Positions 33,622 through 44,995 of a stretch of 64,000 nucleotides of DNA are shown one piece after another. The translations under genes were made by a program, and so were the position numbers. The stretch's first letter is position 1; every line of letters begins with the position of its first letter. This DNA comes from an uncultured bacterium (lineage in GTDB: Bacteria; Bacillota; Clostridia; Oscillospirales; Oscillospiraceae), in contig CANRXB010000004.1 in assembly GCA_947643715.1 (NCBI GenBank), forward strand, positions 1 through 64,000, written 5' to 3'. The notes below the pieces were generated by a model that was not told the DNA's origin, did not search any database, and saw only the letters and a program-made list of their open reading frames with translations.

Positions 33622-35511
33622 TCATCCCTCCTCCTTCTGATAGTACTGGGCTTGTGCCTCCCAGAGCGTCCGATATTTGCCGTTCGTATCCACCAGTACG
33701 TCGTGGACGCCCTGCTGCACCACTCGGCCCTGGTCGAACACAGCGATCTCATCGCAGAACCGGCAGGAGGACAGCCGGTGGCTGATATAGATGGCGGTCT
33801 TGTCCTCTACGATGTCGTTGAATTTGCTGTATACCTCGGCCTCCGCTTCCGGGTCCAGGGCGGCCGTGGGTTCGTCCAGCACGATGAAGGGCGCGTCCTG
33901 GTACAGCACCCGGGCCAAGGCGATCTTCTGGGCCTCGCCGCCGGAGATCTCCACTCCATCGTCCTCGAAGTCTCGATACAGGCAGGTGTCCAGTCCTTTG
34001 GGGAGCTCGGCCAGCCGCCCCCCGAAGCCCGCCCGCTTCAGGCATTCCTCTGCCCGCTCCCGGTCATATTCTTCTGCCGCGGCCACGTTTTGCCCCAGGG
34101 GCTGAGCCAACAGGCGGAAGTCCTGGAACACCACGGAGAACAGGGCGAGGTAGTCGCCGTACCGGTATTTGCGGATGTCGATGCCGTTGAGCAGGATTTC
34201 TCCCTCGGTGGGGTCGTACAGGCGGCACAGCAGCTTGATGAAGGTGGTCTTGCCCGAGCCGTTCTCTCCCACCACGGCCAGCCGCCGGCCCACGGTGAAC
34301 TTCATGGACACATGGCGCAGCGCCCACGTGTTCGTACCGGGATACCGGAAGGACACGTCCCGGAACTCGATCTCGTACTTCCGGTCGGAACGCTTCTCGG
34401 TGGTGAGGCTGCCTTGATACATCTTATTGGGGATATCCAGGAACCGATAGGTCAGTTCCAGATAGGGGGCGTTGCTCCGCAGCTCGCCTGTGATCTCCAG
34501 CAGATCGGTCAGCCCTCGGGCTAGTCCCGCCAGCGCACCCACGTACTGGGTGACGGAGCCCACCCCGAAGGCCCCGCCCAGGGCCTTCAGCCCGGCGAAC
34601 AGGTAGATGACACCTATGAATGCCTGGGACACCGCCCCTGCGGCGGCGGCGCAGGCCCCCATGGGCCCCCGGCCCCACCTGCCGATGGAGGAGTGGGGGC
34701 CGAAGGAGCTCTCACTATCCATCTCTCTGCTTCCGGAGTGCTCCAAAAATTCGTCTTGGGAATAGATACGGATGTCCGTCCCCCGCTGACGCTCGGCCAT
34801 GGCGATGAAGTAAAAGAAGGAGAAGCCCCGATTGCCCGCCGCGCCGTCGTATCTCCCCCAATAGGAGTTCGACTTGTTCGACAGCGCGCCGGAGAGCAGG
34901 ACCGACAGCACCAGCAGCCCTACCATCCCCGCCAGACAGAGCGGGTGGTCGAGCCAGGCCAGGGAGCTGCCTTCGGGCACCGGCATGATGAACAAGCTCA
35001 CCGACAGGACCGCCGCGCCCAAAATGCGGAACACCGCGCCCACGGCCTGGGAGAAGAGCATGTACAGCTTGTTCAGCCCCCAGCCGTTCCACTGTCTGGC
35101 CTGCTGGATCTGGGTGAACAGAGCTTGGTTCTTGGGATCGTCCACATCACTGAAGTCCATAGCCAGCAGTTTTTCAAAGAAGATGCTGTTCCATGTGATC
35201 CACTGGTGGCCGCGCCGCATGGTCTCGTCCCAGCACCGGGTCGCGGCCAGCAGCGTCCCCACCGCCGCGGTGGAGGCCAGCAGGGCCGCCAGCATGGTCC
35301 AAACCTGCTCCGGGGCCCCGCCCCCGGCAATGGCGTTCACCAGCCGCGCGGTGAAATACAAGGGCAGATAGGGAGCCAGGGCCTCTGCCGCCCGCTGCGC
35401 TCCGGCGGCGATCAAGATCTCCGGCTCGACCCTCCACCAGATGGCCAGGCCCCGGCGGCTGTAGGCCATCACCTTCCGGAAGGAGAGGCGCTCCTTTTTC
35501 GCGTCATTCAT
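33622..35511 (-). CDS. ABC exporter half-transporter (second subunit)
   Basis: A 629-residue fusion of a six-helix membrane domain (about 35-330) and an ATPase domain (about 370-620). It has Walker A VGENGSGKTTFIKLL, signature EISGGEAQKIALARVL, Walker B FIVLDEPTAALD and the switch histidine in IYISHRLSS, all intact. It pairs with the next upstream gene, whose stop it overlaps by eight bases, so the two very probably form a heterodimer. There is no C39 peptidase domain, so any peptide cargo would be cut elsewhere. AAGAAGG lies eight bases before ATG 35511. Being downstream of a LytTR/GHKL pair suggests peptide or toxin export or self-protection. Confidence 0.87.
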   Translation of the reverse strand: MNDAKKERLSFRKVMAYSRRGLAIWWRVEPEILIAAGAQRAAEALAPYLPLYFTARLVNAIAGGGAPEQVWTMLAALLASTAAVGTLLAATRCWDETMRRGHQWITWNSIFFEKLLAMDFSDVDDPKNQALFTQIQQARQWNGWGLNKLYMLFSQAVGAVFRILGAAVLSVSLFIMPVPEGSSLAWLDHPLCLAGMVGLLVLSVLLSGALSNKSNSYWGRYDGAAGNRGFSFFYFIAMAERQRGTDIRIYSQDEFLEHSGSREMDSESSFGPHSSIGRWGRGPMGACAAAAGAVSQAFIGVIYLFAGLKALGGAFGVGSVTQYVGALAGLARGLTDLLEITGELRSNAPYLELTYRFLDIPNKMYQGSLTTEKRSDRKYEIEFRDVSFRYPGTNTWALRHVSMKFTVGRRLAVVGENGSGKTTFIKLLCRLYDPTEGEILLNGIDIRKYRYGDYLALFSVVFQDFRLLAQPLGQNVAAAEEYDRERAEECLKRAGFGGRLAELPKGLDTCLYRDFEDDGVEISGGEAQKIALARVLYQDAPFIVLDEPTAALDPEAEAEVYSKFNDIVEDKTAIYISHRLSSCRFCDEIAVFDQGRVVQQGVHDVLVDTNGKYRTLWEAQAQYYQKEEG

Positions 35512-37387
35512 CCTCCACACCTTCTTTCCCTGCTCCTGCGTCCTGCGGGCGGGGGAGCAGATCGTCCGCAGACTGACTGTAATACTTGCTCTGGATGTCG
35601 AAGAGATAGGCGTACCGTCCGCCGGCCTTGAGCAGTTCCTCGTGGGTGCCCTCCTCGGCGATGCCGCCGTCCTCGATGAGCAGCACCCGGTCGCAGAACC
35701 GGGTGGAGGCCAGCCGGTGGGAGATATACACGCTGGTGCGGTCCCCCGTCAGGTCGCTGTACTTCTGGTACAGGTCGCTCTCCGCGATGGGGTCCAGGGC
35801 GGCGGTGGGCTCATCCAGCACCACCACCGGCGCGTCTTTGTACAGGGCCCGGGCCAGCATCAGCCGCTGCATCTGCCCGCCGGACAGTTCTACGCCGTCC
35901 AGATACACGTTCCGGCCCAGGTGAGTGGCCTCCTTTTGGGGGAGCCGGCGTATCTTGTCCGCCACGCCGGCCCGTTCCAGGCAGTCCCACATCCGGGGCA
36001 GATCCACCTTCTCCGCCGGGACTTGGGCCACGTTCTCCGCGATGGTCCCCGCCAGCACGGAGAACTGCTGGAACACGGCGGAGAAATGCTCATAATAGTC
36101 GCGGCGGTCGTACTGGCGGATATCCTTCCCGTCCAGCAGCACCTGGCCCTGCGTGGGGTCGTACAGGCCGCACAGCAGCTTGATGAGGGTGGTCTTGCCC
36201 GCGCCGTTCTTGCCCACCACCGCCAGCTTCTCGCCGGGGTGGATGATGAGGTCCACATGGGACAGGGTGTCGTTCTGGGCGCCGGGATAGCGGAAAGACA
36301 CGTCCCGCAGCTCCAGCTCATACAGGTGATCTTCCTTCACGGGCAGGGGCTCGCCGTCGGAGAAACGGAACATCTCCGGGATTTCCTGGAATTCCCGCAG
36401 GGTGGACAGCTCCATGCTCTGCCGGTGGAGCTGTGCCAGTTGCTTGAAGATCCCGGTCACCCATTGGCTGAAGCCGCTCACTGCGGTGAAGTACAGCACG
36501 AACTGGGCCGCGTTCAGCTCCCCACGCAGGGCCATGGCGATGAGCAGGCCATAGGCCGCGCCGTTGCGCAGCAGGGCCAACGCCGTGTCCAGCAGGTCGG
36601 CCCACATGTCGTGCCGGAAGGCTTTGGCGAAGAAGTCCTGCATCAGCCGGACGTACTTGCCGTACAGCTCGGTGAGCCAGGGGCCGATGCCGAAGATGCG
36701 GATGTCCTTGGCCAGCTTCATGTCCCGGCTGCGAAAGACCGCATAGTCCGCTTTGTGGAGGAGGGCGGCCTCCTCGTCCCGGCGGCGGTAGCGCCAGGCG
36801 CGGATGGGCTCTCCGGCGAAGTAGCTCGCCGTGGACAGAGCGGCGCACAGCAGCGCCACCCACGGCCCCACCTGAGAGAGCAGCAGCAGGTAGATGACGA
36901 AGCTGATGACGTTGGTGAGCAGCTCCACCATGGTGTTCCAGATGGCCTCCCCGGCGTCGCTGTTGCTGTCCAGGCACTTACTGGCCTTCCCCATCCACTT
37001 GATATAGTCCGGGTCCTCGATGTGGGGGAAGCTGGTCCGGCAGAAGGTCATATGCAGGTCCAGGCACAGCCTGCTGCGCACCAGGACGCGGCCGAAGAGG
37101 GCATTGGTGTCCAGATAGCCCCACAAGGCGCGCACCGCCACCATCCCCAGGGTGAAGCAGGCGATCATGCTCACCAGCTCCCAAGGGCCGGCGCCATTTT
37201 CCAGCGCCGTCAGGATGGCGGGCACCACGAACAGCTCCAACAGGCTGGCTGTCACGCCGCACAGGACGATGCCCGCCGCCACGCTCAGTACGCCCTTGGA
37301 GCCCTGCCACGCCCGGCGGATCATGAAGGCGCAGTTGGAGGCCATCCCATAGGCGGGCCTTCGCGTATCGGTCTTTTGTTTTTCCAT
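35504..37387 (-). CDS. ABC exporter half-transporter (first subunit)
   Basis: A 627-residue exporter subunit: basic leader, membrane domain at about 30-320, ATPase domain at about 360-600. Motifs are Walker A VGKNGAGKTTLIKLL, signature ELSGGQMQRLMLARAL, Walker B VVVLDEPTAALD and YISHRLAS. Both this and its partner keep catalytic residues, so neither site is degenerate. GAGGTGAG lies just before ATG 37387. It is separated from the upstream kinase gene by a strong hairpin, so expression may be lower than, or separate from, the regulators. Cargo is unknown. Confidence 0.87.
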   Translation of the reverse strand: MEKQKTDTRRPAYGMASNCAFMIRRAWQGSKGVLSVAAGIVLCGVTASLLELFVVPAILTALENGAGPWELVSMIACFTLGMVAVRALWGYLDTNALFGRVLVRSRLCLDLHMTFCRTSFPHIEDPDYIKWMGKASKCLDSNSDAGEAIWNTMVELLTNVISFVIYLLLLSQVGPWVALLCAALSTASYFAGEPIRAWRYRRRDEEAALLHKADYAVFRSRDMKLAKDIRIFGIGPWLTELYGKYVRLMQDFFAKAFRHDMWADLLDTALALLRNGAAYGLLIAMALRGELNAAQFVLYFTAVSGFSQWVTGIFKQLAQLHRQSMELSTLREFQEIPEMFRFSDGEPLPVKEDHLYELELRDVSFRYPGAQNDTLSHVDLIIHPGEKLAVVGKNGAGKTTLIKLLCGLYDPTQGQVLLDGKDIRQYDRRDYYEHFSAVFQQFSVLAGTIAENVAQVPAEKVDLPRMWDCLERAGVADKIRRLPQKEATHLGRNVYLDGVELSGGQMQRLMLARALYKDAPVVVLDEPTAALDPIAESDLYQKYSDLTGDRTSVYISHRLASTRFCDRVLLIEDGGIAEEGTHEELLKAGGRYAYLFDIQSKYYSQSADDLLPRPQDAGAGKEGVEDE

Positions 37388-37417
37388 GTTTCTCACCTCG
37401 TGTGATACCATAGCACG

Positions 37418-37446
37418 AAAGCCCCCGGCCGTGTGGGCCGGGGGCT
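37418..37446 (-). terminator. Hairpin between the soluble kinase gene and the ABC genes
   Basis: On the minus strand AGCCCCCGGCC, loop CACAC, GGCCGGGGGCTTT. It may end or lower transcription before the ABC genes. TATGGT further on (about 37409-37414) could be a -10 for them. Confidence 0.6.
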
Positions 37447-37473
37447 GGATCGTCGCTTCTGGGGGCTGGATCG

Positions 37474-38154
37474 TCAGGGGCAGGCCGCTGCGCCCGCCTG
37501 GGGCAGCAGGATCTCCGTGGTGAACGCCCCGTCCTCGCTGTTCCGGCTGAGCCAGCCCCCCAGCCGCTCCACAGTGGCGTCGATGCGCTGGAGGCCGAAG
37601 CCGTGGCCGTCCCCCTTGGTGGAGCGGAAGCGGCCGCCCAGCTTTTTCCGCTTGCCTGCGGCGGTGAGGTTGGTGAAGGAGATATAGAGCTGGGGCCCTT
37701 TCATGTCCATGTACACCCGGACGAGGCGTTCCCCTTCCGGCAGGGCCAGGCTGGCTTCGATGGCGTTGTCGAACAGATTGCCCAGGATGACGCACAGGTC
37801 CAGCTCCGAGATGTCCAGGGCGACCGGGATGCTGGCATCGGCCGTCACCTGGATGTGCTTGGACCGGGCCAGGGAGATCTTGCTGTTCAGGATGGCGTCC
37901 GCCATTCGATTGCCGGTCTTGACCGCCGTGTCCACGGTGGACAGGTCGGTCTCCAGAGTGTCCAGATAGGCGCTCACGGCCTCCCAATCGCCTTGGGCGG
38001 CGTGGGCCTTCATGGCCTGGATGTGGCTGCGGTAATCGTGCCGCCAGCCCCGGATCTGGCGGTACATGTTCTCCACCTCGGCGTAATGGATCTCGATCAG
38101 CTCCCGCTGGTAGGCGGCGATGTGCCTGTCGATCAGTTTGGACAGCAGCGGCAC
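37474..38154 (-). CDS. Cytoplasmic GHKL histidine kinase without membrane sensor
   Basis: A 226-residue protein that begins directly with the dimerisation helix: H39 in RGWRHDYRSHIQAMKAH is the phosphoacceptor, followed by LCVILGNLFDNAIEAS and GDGHGFGLQRIDATVERLGG of the GHKL ATPase. Members of the AgrC/HPK10 class normally carry five to seven N-terminal membrane helices; this one has none, and no upstream open frame supplies them. It may sense a soluble cue, couple to another membrane protein such as the ABC pair, or act as a phosphatase. It is 13 bases after the LytTR regulator gene. Confidence 0.85.
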   Translation of the reverse strand: MPLLSKLIDRHIAAYQRELIEIHYAEVENMYRQIRGWRHDYRSHIQAMKAHAAQGDWEAVSAYLDTLETDLSTVDTAVKTGNRMADAILNSKISLARSKHIQVTADASIPVALDISELDLCVILGNLFDNAIEASLALPEGERLVRVYMDMKGPQLYISFTNLTAAGKRKKLGGRFRSTKGDGHGFGLQRIDATVERLGGWLSRNSEDGAFTTEILLPQAGAAACP

Positions 38155-38167
38155 GGCGTTCCCCTCC

Positions 38168-38866
38168 TCATATCTGCCGGATGATGGCCCGGTTCAGCTT
38201 TTCATACTGTCCCCGAGGCAGGGGGACGCGCTCCCCGGTGGTGAGCTCTGCCTCCGTGCGGGTCACGCGCCGGACGTATGTCAGGTTCAGGATGTAAGAC
38301 CGGCCTATCCGGAAGAACCGTCCGTCCAGCTCCTTTTCCAGCTCGCTCAGCGGGCGCTTCACGGCATGGTCGCGGTCTGCGTGGATCGTGACATAGTTGT
38401 GGAACACGTCCAGGAACCGGATCTGGCCCAGGGGCACCCGCACCGTCTCCCCAGGCAGCTCCAGGGTGAGGGCGGGGGCGTTCCGGGACAAGCGGCCCAC
38501 AGCTCTCGTCAGCACTTGGAACAGCTTGTCCGGGTCCAGCGGTTTGGTGAGGTAGTGGAGGGCGGACACCTCATAGCCTTCGGCGATGTAGTCGGTGTAG
38601 CCGGTGATGAATACGATCTGGATGTCGTCGTTCTCCCGGCGGATGGCCTTGGCCAGCGTGACCCCGTCCATGCCGTCCATCTCCACATCCAGCAGGAGGA
38701 TATCGAAATCCCTGCGCTCCTCATAGCGGAACAGGAACGCCTGGGCAGAGGGGAACAGCTCCGTTTCGGCCTGGGTCTCGGCCGTCAGGGCCCATTGGGC
38801 GGTGAGCCCCGCGACGTACCGCGCATACTCTTCGTCATCGTCGCAGACAGCGAAACGGATGCCCAT
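38168..38866 (-). CDS. LytTR response regulator (second system)
   Basis: A 232-residue regulator with VCDDDEEYARY acidic pocket, phosphoacceptor D60 in LLLDVEMDGMDGVTL, and YLTKPLDPDKLFQVL; its LytTR domain spans about 130-228 (QIRFLDVFHNYVTIHADRD, FFRIGRSYILNLTYVRRV). It heads a minus-strand run with a soluble kinase and two ABC genes. AAGGAGGGATGTC precedes the ATG. No clear LytTR repeat could be seen upstream in 38867-39000, so it may not control itself. It is unrelated in detail to the LytTR regulator at 25635. Confidence 0.9.
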   Translation of the reverse strand: MGIRFAVCDDDEEYARYVAGLTAQWALTAETQAETELFPSAQAFLFRYEERRDFDILLLDVEMDGMDGVTLAKAIRRENDDIQIVFITGYTDYIAEGYEVSALHYLTKPLDPDKLFQVLTRAVGRLSRNAPALTLELPGETVRVPLGQIRFLDVFHNYVTIHADRDHAVKRPLSELEKELDGRFFRIGRSYILNLTYVRRVTRTEAELTTGERVPLPRGQYEKLNRAIIRQI

Positions 38867-38984
38867 ATGACATCCCTCCTTTTAAGGTGACTATCTGACA
38901 TGATAACACACATCGCGCCGGATCTCCAGCCAAAGATCGTGGCCCCGCCGGCGTCCGGATGGGATCGTCCGGCCGGGTTTTTTG

Positions 38985-39013
38985 TTGCAATTCTCCTGCG
39001 CTTACGATATAAT
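38985..39013 (+). promoter_or_regulatory. Promoter of the DUF975 gene
   Basis: TTGCAA, 17-base spacer, perfect TATAAT. It lies 60 bases before the ATG, which follows AAGGAGG. A T-run after a GC-rich imperfect hairpin just upstream (38946-38984) is unexplained. Confidence 0.8.
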
Positions 39014-39073
39014 ATACCAAGCCCTCCAGGGCTATGGGAGCGTTCGCGTTCCGAGAGAGAAGGAGGTAAGACT

Positions 39074-40228
39074 ATGGGATATGACCGTGCGCAAATGAAG
39101 CAGAGCGTGAAGCGAGCCATGAAAAGCACGACCCCGAAGCCCATGCTGGTGACGCTGGCATTCACTGCCATGGTGACGGCGGGCACTTGGCTGATCAACA
39201 CCATATTGGGCCGTTTGCTCACCGGCGGAGCAGGTAACTACTCCGACATGCTCCTGAGCTACGTCCAGCGGGGCTACGACATGGACGAGGCCGTGGAGCG
39301 TATGCTGCTGGAGCTCATGAGCCGGGGCCCGGGGTTCATGCTCGGCGTGGTGTCGGGCGGTATGGTGCTGTCCCTCATCGTCACCCTGTGGCAGAGCACC
39401 ATGAACGTGGGCTATGAGGGCTACTGCCTGTCCATGGTGAGAGGGGAGAGCCCTCCGATCGGCAAGATCTTCTGTGCGTTCCCTCAGTTCGGTCCGGTGT
39501 TCGTCACCCGGCTGCTCACGGAGCTGTTCGTGATCTTGTGGTCGATACCGGTGCTGCTGGGCTTTTTCGTGCTCGTGTTCGTTTTCAGCCTGACGGCGAT
39601 GATGGAGGTGCCCGCGTTCACTATCCTGCTGCTGCTCATCGCCACGGCGGCGCTGGCGTTGGGCATGGTGTGGGTGACGCTGCGCTATGCGCTGGTGGAC
39701 TATGTGGTACTGGACAAGGGCCTCACCGGTACGGAGGCCATCCGGGAGAGCAAACGGCTGATGGCGGGCCGGCTCGGGAAGGCCTTCATGCTGCGGCTGT
39801 CCTTCATCGGCTGGTATCTCCTGATCTGGCTGATCATCTATGGGGGGATCACGGCGGCGTTGCTGACCATCGTGGCCCAGATCGCTTACATGCAGAGCGA
39901 CAGCTTTGCCGGGCTGATCGCCGCGTCCGGCATGGCGCTGGCGATGGTGGCCGCTGTGGTCATCGTCTGTACGGTGATCTCGCTGTGGCTGCGGCCTTAC
40001 GTCACCGGCTCGATGGCCAAGTTCTATGACTGGGCGAAGAGCGAGGCGGACGGTCCCGCTGCCGGCCCTGGGTACGGCGCGGGCCCCAGCGGCTGGGATG
40101 GGCGCACCGATCACACATGGTCCTCCGGTTCCAGCTCCAGTTCAAGCTATGGCACGGGCCTGGGTCCCGCCCCTGGAGGCAGCTCCGAGCGCAAGCCTCC
40201 GAAGCCCAGAGACGATCCCTGGAACTGA
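39074..40228 (+). CDS. DUF975-type integral membrane protein
   Basis: A 384-residue protein with about six membrane segments spread over residues 20-315 and a serine/glycine/proline-rich cytoplasmic tail. The N-terminal MGYDRAQMKQSVKRAMK and the central LRYALVDYVVLDKGLTGTEAIRESKRLM stretch (in two parts) are typical of DUF975/YciC-like proteins, whose role is unknown. ATG 39074 is seven bases after AAGGAGG. It has its own promoter and terminator. I infer no function beyond a membrane location. Confidence 0.75.
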   Translation: MGYDRAQMKQSVKRAMKSTTPKPMLVTLAFTAMVTAGTWLINTILGRLLTGGAGNYSDMLLSYVQRGYDMDEAVERMLLELMSRGPGFMLGVVSGGMVLSLIVTLWQSTMNVGYEGYCLSMVRGESPPIGKIFCAFPQFGPVFVTRLLTELFVILWSIPVLLGFFVLVFVFSLTAMMEVPAFTILLLLIATAALALGMVWVTLRYALVDYVVLDKGLTGTEAIRESKRLMAGRLGKAFMLRLSFIGWYLLIWLIIYGGITAALLTIVAQIAYMQSDSFAGLIAASGMALAMVAAVVIVCTVISLWLRPYVTGSMAKFYDWAKSEADGPAAGPGYGAGPSGWDGRTDHTWSSGSSSSSSYGTGLGPAPGGSSERKPPKPRDDPWN

Positions 40229-40241
40229 ATTTGGACACTGT

Positions 40242-40273
40242 GGCGGGGACGGGCCTTCCGCCCCCGCTTTTTT
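40242..40273 (+). terminator. Terminator of the DUF975 gene
   Basis: GCGGGG (40243-40248) pairs with CCCCGC (40262-40267), followed by six T. The icd start lies 20 bases further on. Confidence 0.75.
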
Positions 40274-40292
40274 ACGAAAGGAACGATGAGCT

Positions 40293-41492
40293 ATGGAAAG
40301 ATTGAAGATGACGACCCCCTTGGTGGAGATGGACGGGGACGAGATGACCCGTATCCTCTGGCAGCAGATCAAGGAGGAGCTGCTGGAGCCCTATATCGAC
40401 CTCAAGACCGAGTATTACGATCTTGGCCTGCCCGAGCGGGAGCGCACCGGGGACCAGGTGACCATCGCCGCAGCCGAAGCCAACAAGAGATACGGCGTGG
40501 CGGTGAAGTGCGCTACCATCACCCCCAACGCCCAGCGTGTGGAGGAATATGGGCTGTCCCAGATGTGGAAGTCCCCCAACGGCACCATCCGGGCCATCCT
40601 GGACGGCACCGTGTTCCGTTCGCCGATCATGGTGAAGGGGCTCTACCCGGTGGTGAAGAACTGGAAGGCCCCTATCACCATCGCCCGCCACGCCTTCGGC
40701 GACGTGTATAAGGCCGCGGAGTACCAGGTCCCCGGCCCCGGGACGGCGGAGCTGGTGTTCACCGGCGAGGACGGGCAGGTCAGCCGCCAGCTCATCCACC
40801 GCTTCGACGGCCCCGGAGTGCTCCAGGGGCAGTTCAATCTGGAGGCGTCCATCCGGTCCTTCGCCCACTCCTGTTTCCAGTTCGCGCTGGATACCAAGCA
40901 GGACCTGTGGTTCGCCACCAAGGACACCATCTCCAAGCAGTACGACCACACCTTCAAGGACGTGTTCGCCGAGGTGTTCGCGGTGGAGTATGCGGAACAG
41001 TTCGAGAAGGCGGGGATCGAATATTTCTATACCCTGATCGACGATGCGGTGGCCCGGGTCATCCGCTCGAAGGGCGGCTTCATCTGGGCCTGCAAGAACT
41101 ATGACGGCGACGTGATGAGCGACATGGTGTCCACCGCGTTCGGCTCCCTGGCGATGATGACCTCCGTGCTGGTGTCCCCCGACGGGAACTACGAGTATGA
41201 GGCGGCCCACGGCACCGTCACCCAGCACTATTACCGCCATCGGAAGGGGGAGCAGGTGTCCACCAACCCCATGGCCACCCTGTTCGCCTGGACGGGGGCG
41301 CTGGCCAAGCGCGGAGAGCTGGACGCGCTGCCTGAGCTGGCCGCCTTCGCCAAGAAGCTGGAGCAGGCTGCGATCGACACCATCGAGAGCGGCGTGATGA
41401 CCGGGGACCTGGTGGGTCTGTGGGAAGGGGACGTGCCCGCCCGGAAGGTGACGGGGCTGGAGTTCCTCCAGGCCATCCGGGCGAGGCTGTGA
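40293..41492 (+). CDS. icd: NADP-dependent isocitrate dehydrogenase (eukaryote-like dimeric type)
   Basis: A 399-residue enzyme that oxidises isocitrate to 2-oxoglutarate and gives NADPH. It opens with TPLVEMDGDEMTRILWQ and carries TITPNAQRVEEYGLSQMW, NGTIRAILDGTVFRSPI and the family signature ACKNYDGDVMSDMV with a FGSLAMMTSVLVS continuation, plus AAHGTVTQHYYRH. These mark the type II NADP-IDH shared with mitochondria and some Clostridia/Bacteroidota, distinct from the E. coli type. It probably supplies 2-oxoglutarate for glutamate in an incomplete TCA branch. The peptidase E-like gene starts three bases after its stop. Confidence 0.95.
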   Translation: MERLKMTTPLVEMDGDEMTRILWQQIKEELLEPYIDLKTEYYDLGLPERERTGDQVTIAAAEANKRYGVAVKCATITPNAQRVEEYGLSQMWKSPNGTIRAILDGTVFRSPIMVKGLYPVVKNWKAPITIARHAFGDVYKAAEYQVPGPGTAELVFTGEDGQVSRQLIHRFDGPGVLQGQFNLEASIRSFAHSCFQFALDTKQDLWFATKDTISKQYDHTFKDVFAEVFAVEYAEQFEKAGIEYFYTLIDDAVARVIRSKGGFIWACKNYDGDVMSDMVSTAFGSLAMMTSVLVSPDGNYEYEAAHGTVTQHYYRHRKGEQVSTNPMATLFAWTGALAKRGELDALPELAAFAKKLEQAAIDTIESGVMTGDLVGLWEGDVPARKVTGLEFLQAIRARL

Positions 41493-41495
41493 TCC

Positions 41496-42212
41496 ATGAC
41501 GTACTTTCTGACCAGCAGCCCTTGTGTGGTGGGGTCCCCGGCGCTGGATCCGGTGAACGGCTTCGTGGAGGAGCTGCGAAAGGCTCTGCCTGAGCGGTGC
41601 TCGGCGCTGTTCGTCTGCTCTGACCCGGATCGGCCCGCCCTCACTTACAGCTTTGCCCAGGACATGCGGGACAGCTTCGCCCAGATCGGCGTCACGTTCA
41701 CCCAGGTCCAGGTGCTGGAGCGGAACGATCAGGAACAGTGCGACGAGCTCGTGGCCGGAGCGGAGCTGATCTTCTTAGTAGGCGGTCACGTGCCCACCCA
41801 GAACCGCTTTTTCCAGCAGATCGGCCTGCGGGAGCGGCTGGCGGGCTGGGACGGCGTGATCGTAGGCGTCAGCGCGGGGAGCATGAACGCGGCAGAGACC
41901 GTATACGCGCAGCCGGAGCTGGAGGGCGAGGCCGCCGATCCAGGCTATCAGCGGTTCCTGCCCGGACTGGGGCTGACCCGGACGATGATCGTCCCGCACT
42001 ATCAGATGGACAAGGACTACACGTTGGATGGGCTTCGTCTGTATGAGGACATCACGTATCCGGACAGTATGGGCCGGCGGTTCTATGCCCTGGTGGATGG
42101 GAGCTTCCTCCTGGGCCGGGACGGCCGGGAGGAGCTGCGGGGCGAGGCGTATCTCATCCAGGATGGGACGCTCACTCAGGTCGGCCGGAAAGGCGACGTT
42201 TTGGATCTATGA
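41496..42212 (+). CDS. Peptidase E-like (S51) amidotransferase-fold protein
   Basis: A 238-residue protein of the class I amidotransferase fold with serine in place of cysteine: IVGVSAGSMNAAE carries the nucleophile serine, ELIFLVGGHVPTQNRFFQ precedes it, and a histidine is in IVPHYQMD. This is the S51 family (dipeptidase E, cyanophycinase relatives) that cuts Asp-X dipeptides. It is co-transcribed with icd but no metabolic link is evident. Length is normal. A terminator follows at once. Confidence 0.85.
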   Translation: MTYFLTSSPCVVGSPALDPVNGFVEELRKALPERCSALFVCSDPDRPALTYSFAQDMRDSFAQIGVTFTQVQVLERNDQEQCDELVAGAELIFLVGGHVPTQNRFFQQIGLRERLAGWDGVIVGVSAGSMNAAETVYAQPELEGEAADPGYQRFLPGLGLTRTMIVPHYQMDKDYTLDGLRLYEDITYPDSMGRRFYALVDGSFLLGRDGREELRGEAYLIQDGTLTQVGRKGDVLDL

Positions 42213-42215
42213 GAA

Positions 42216-42253
42216 GAGGACCCTGGGACCACATCAGTGGCCCCAGGGTCCTC
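42216..42253. terminator. Bidirectional terminator, peptidase E-like / clpE-like
   Basis: GAGGACCCTGGG and its exact complement enclose 14 bases, followed by CGTTTTC. The genes on both sides converge here. Confidence 0.85.
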
Positions 42254-42270
42254 GTTTTCTCGGTCCAAAT

Positions 42271-44826
<2,556 letters not shown>

Positions 44827-44995
44827 CGTGTCGCTCCTTTCGGGGAGAAAAAGTCCCCTCGTTCCTATTTGCAGTTTGCCAGTACCATATCAAATAAATA
44901 TGAACATGTCATGAATTTTAGAGTGGTAATTTTGACGCCGGCAGGGAAAAGGTCCGCACGTTGGAGCCGGTCTGGCAGCGGGACCAGGAAGAGGC

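Noticed and set aside
38867-39000. A LytTR repeat pair upstream of the second LytTR regulator.
   Set aside because: No pair of GTT-centred half-sites with 12-13 base spacing could be found on either strand.
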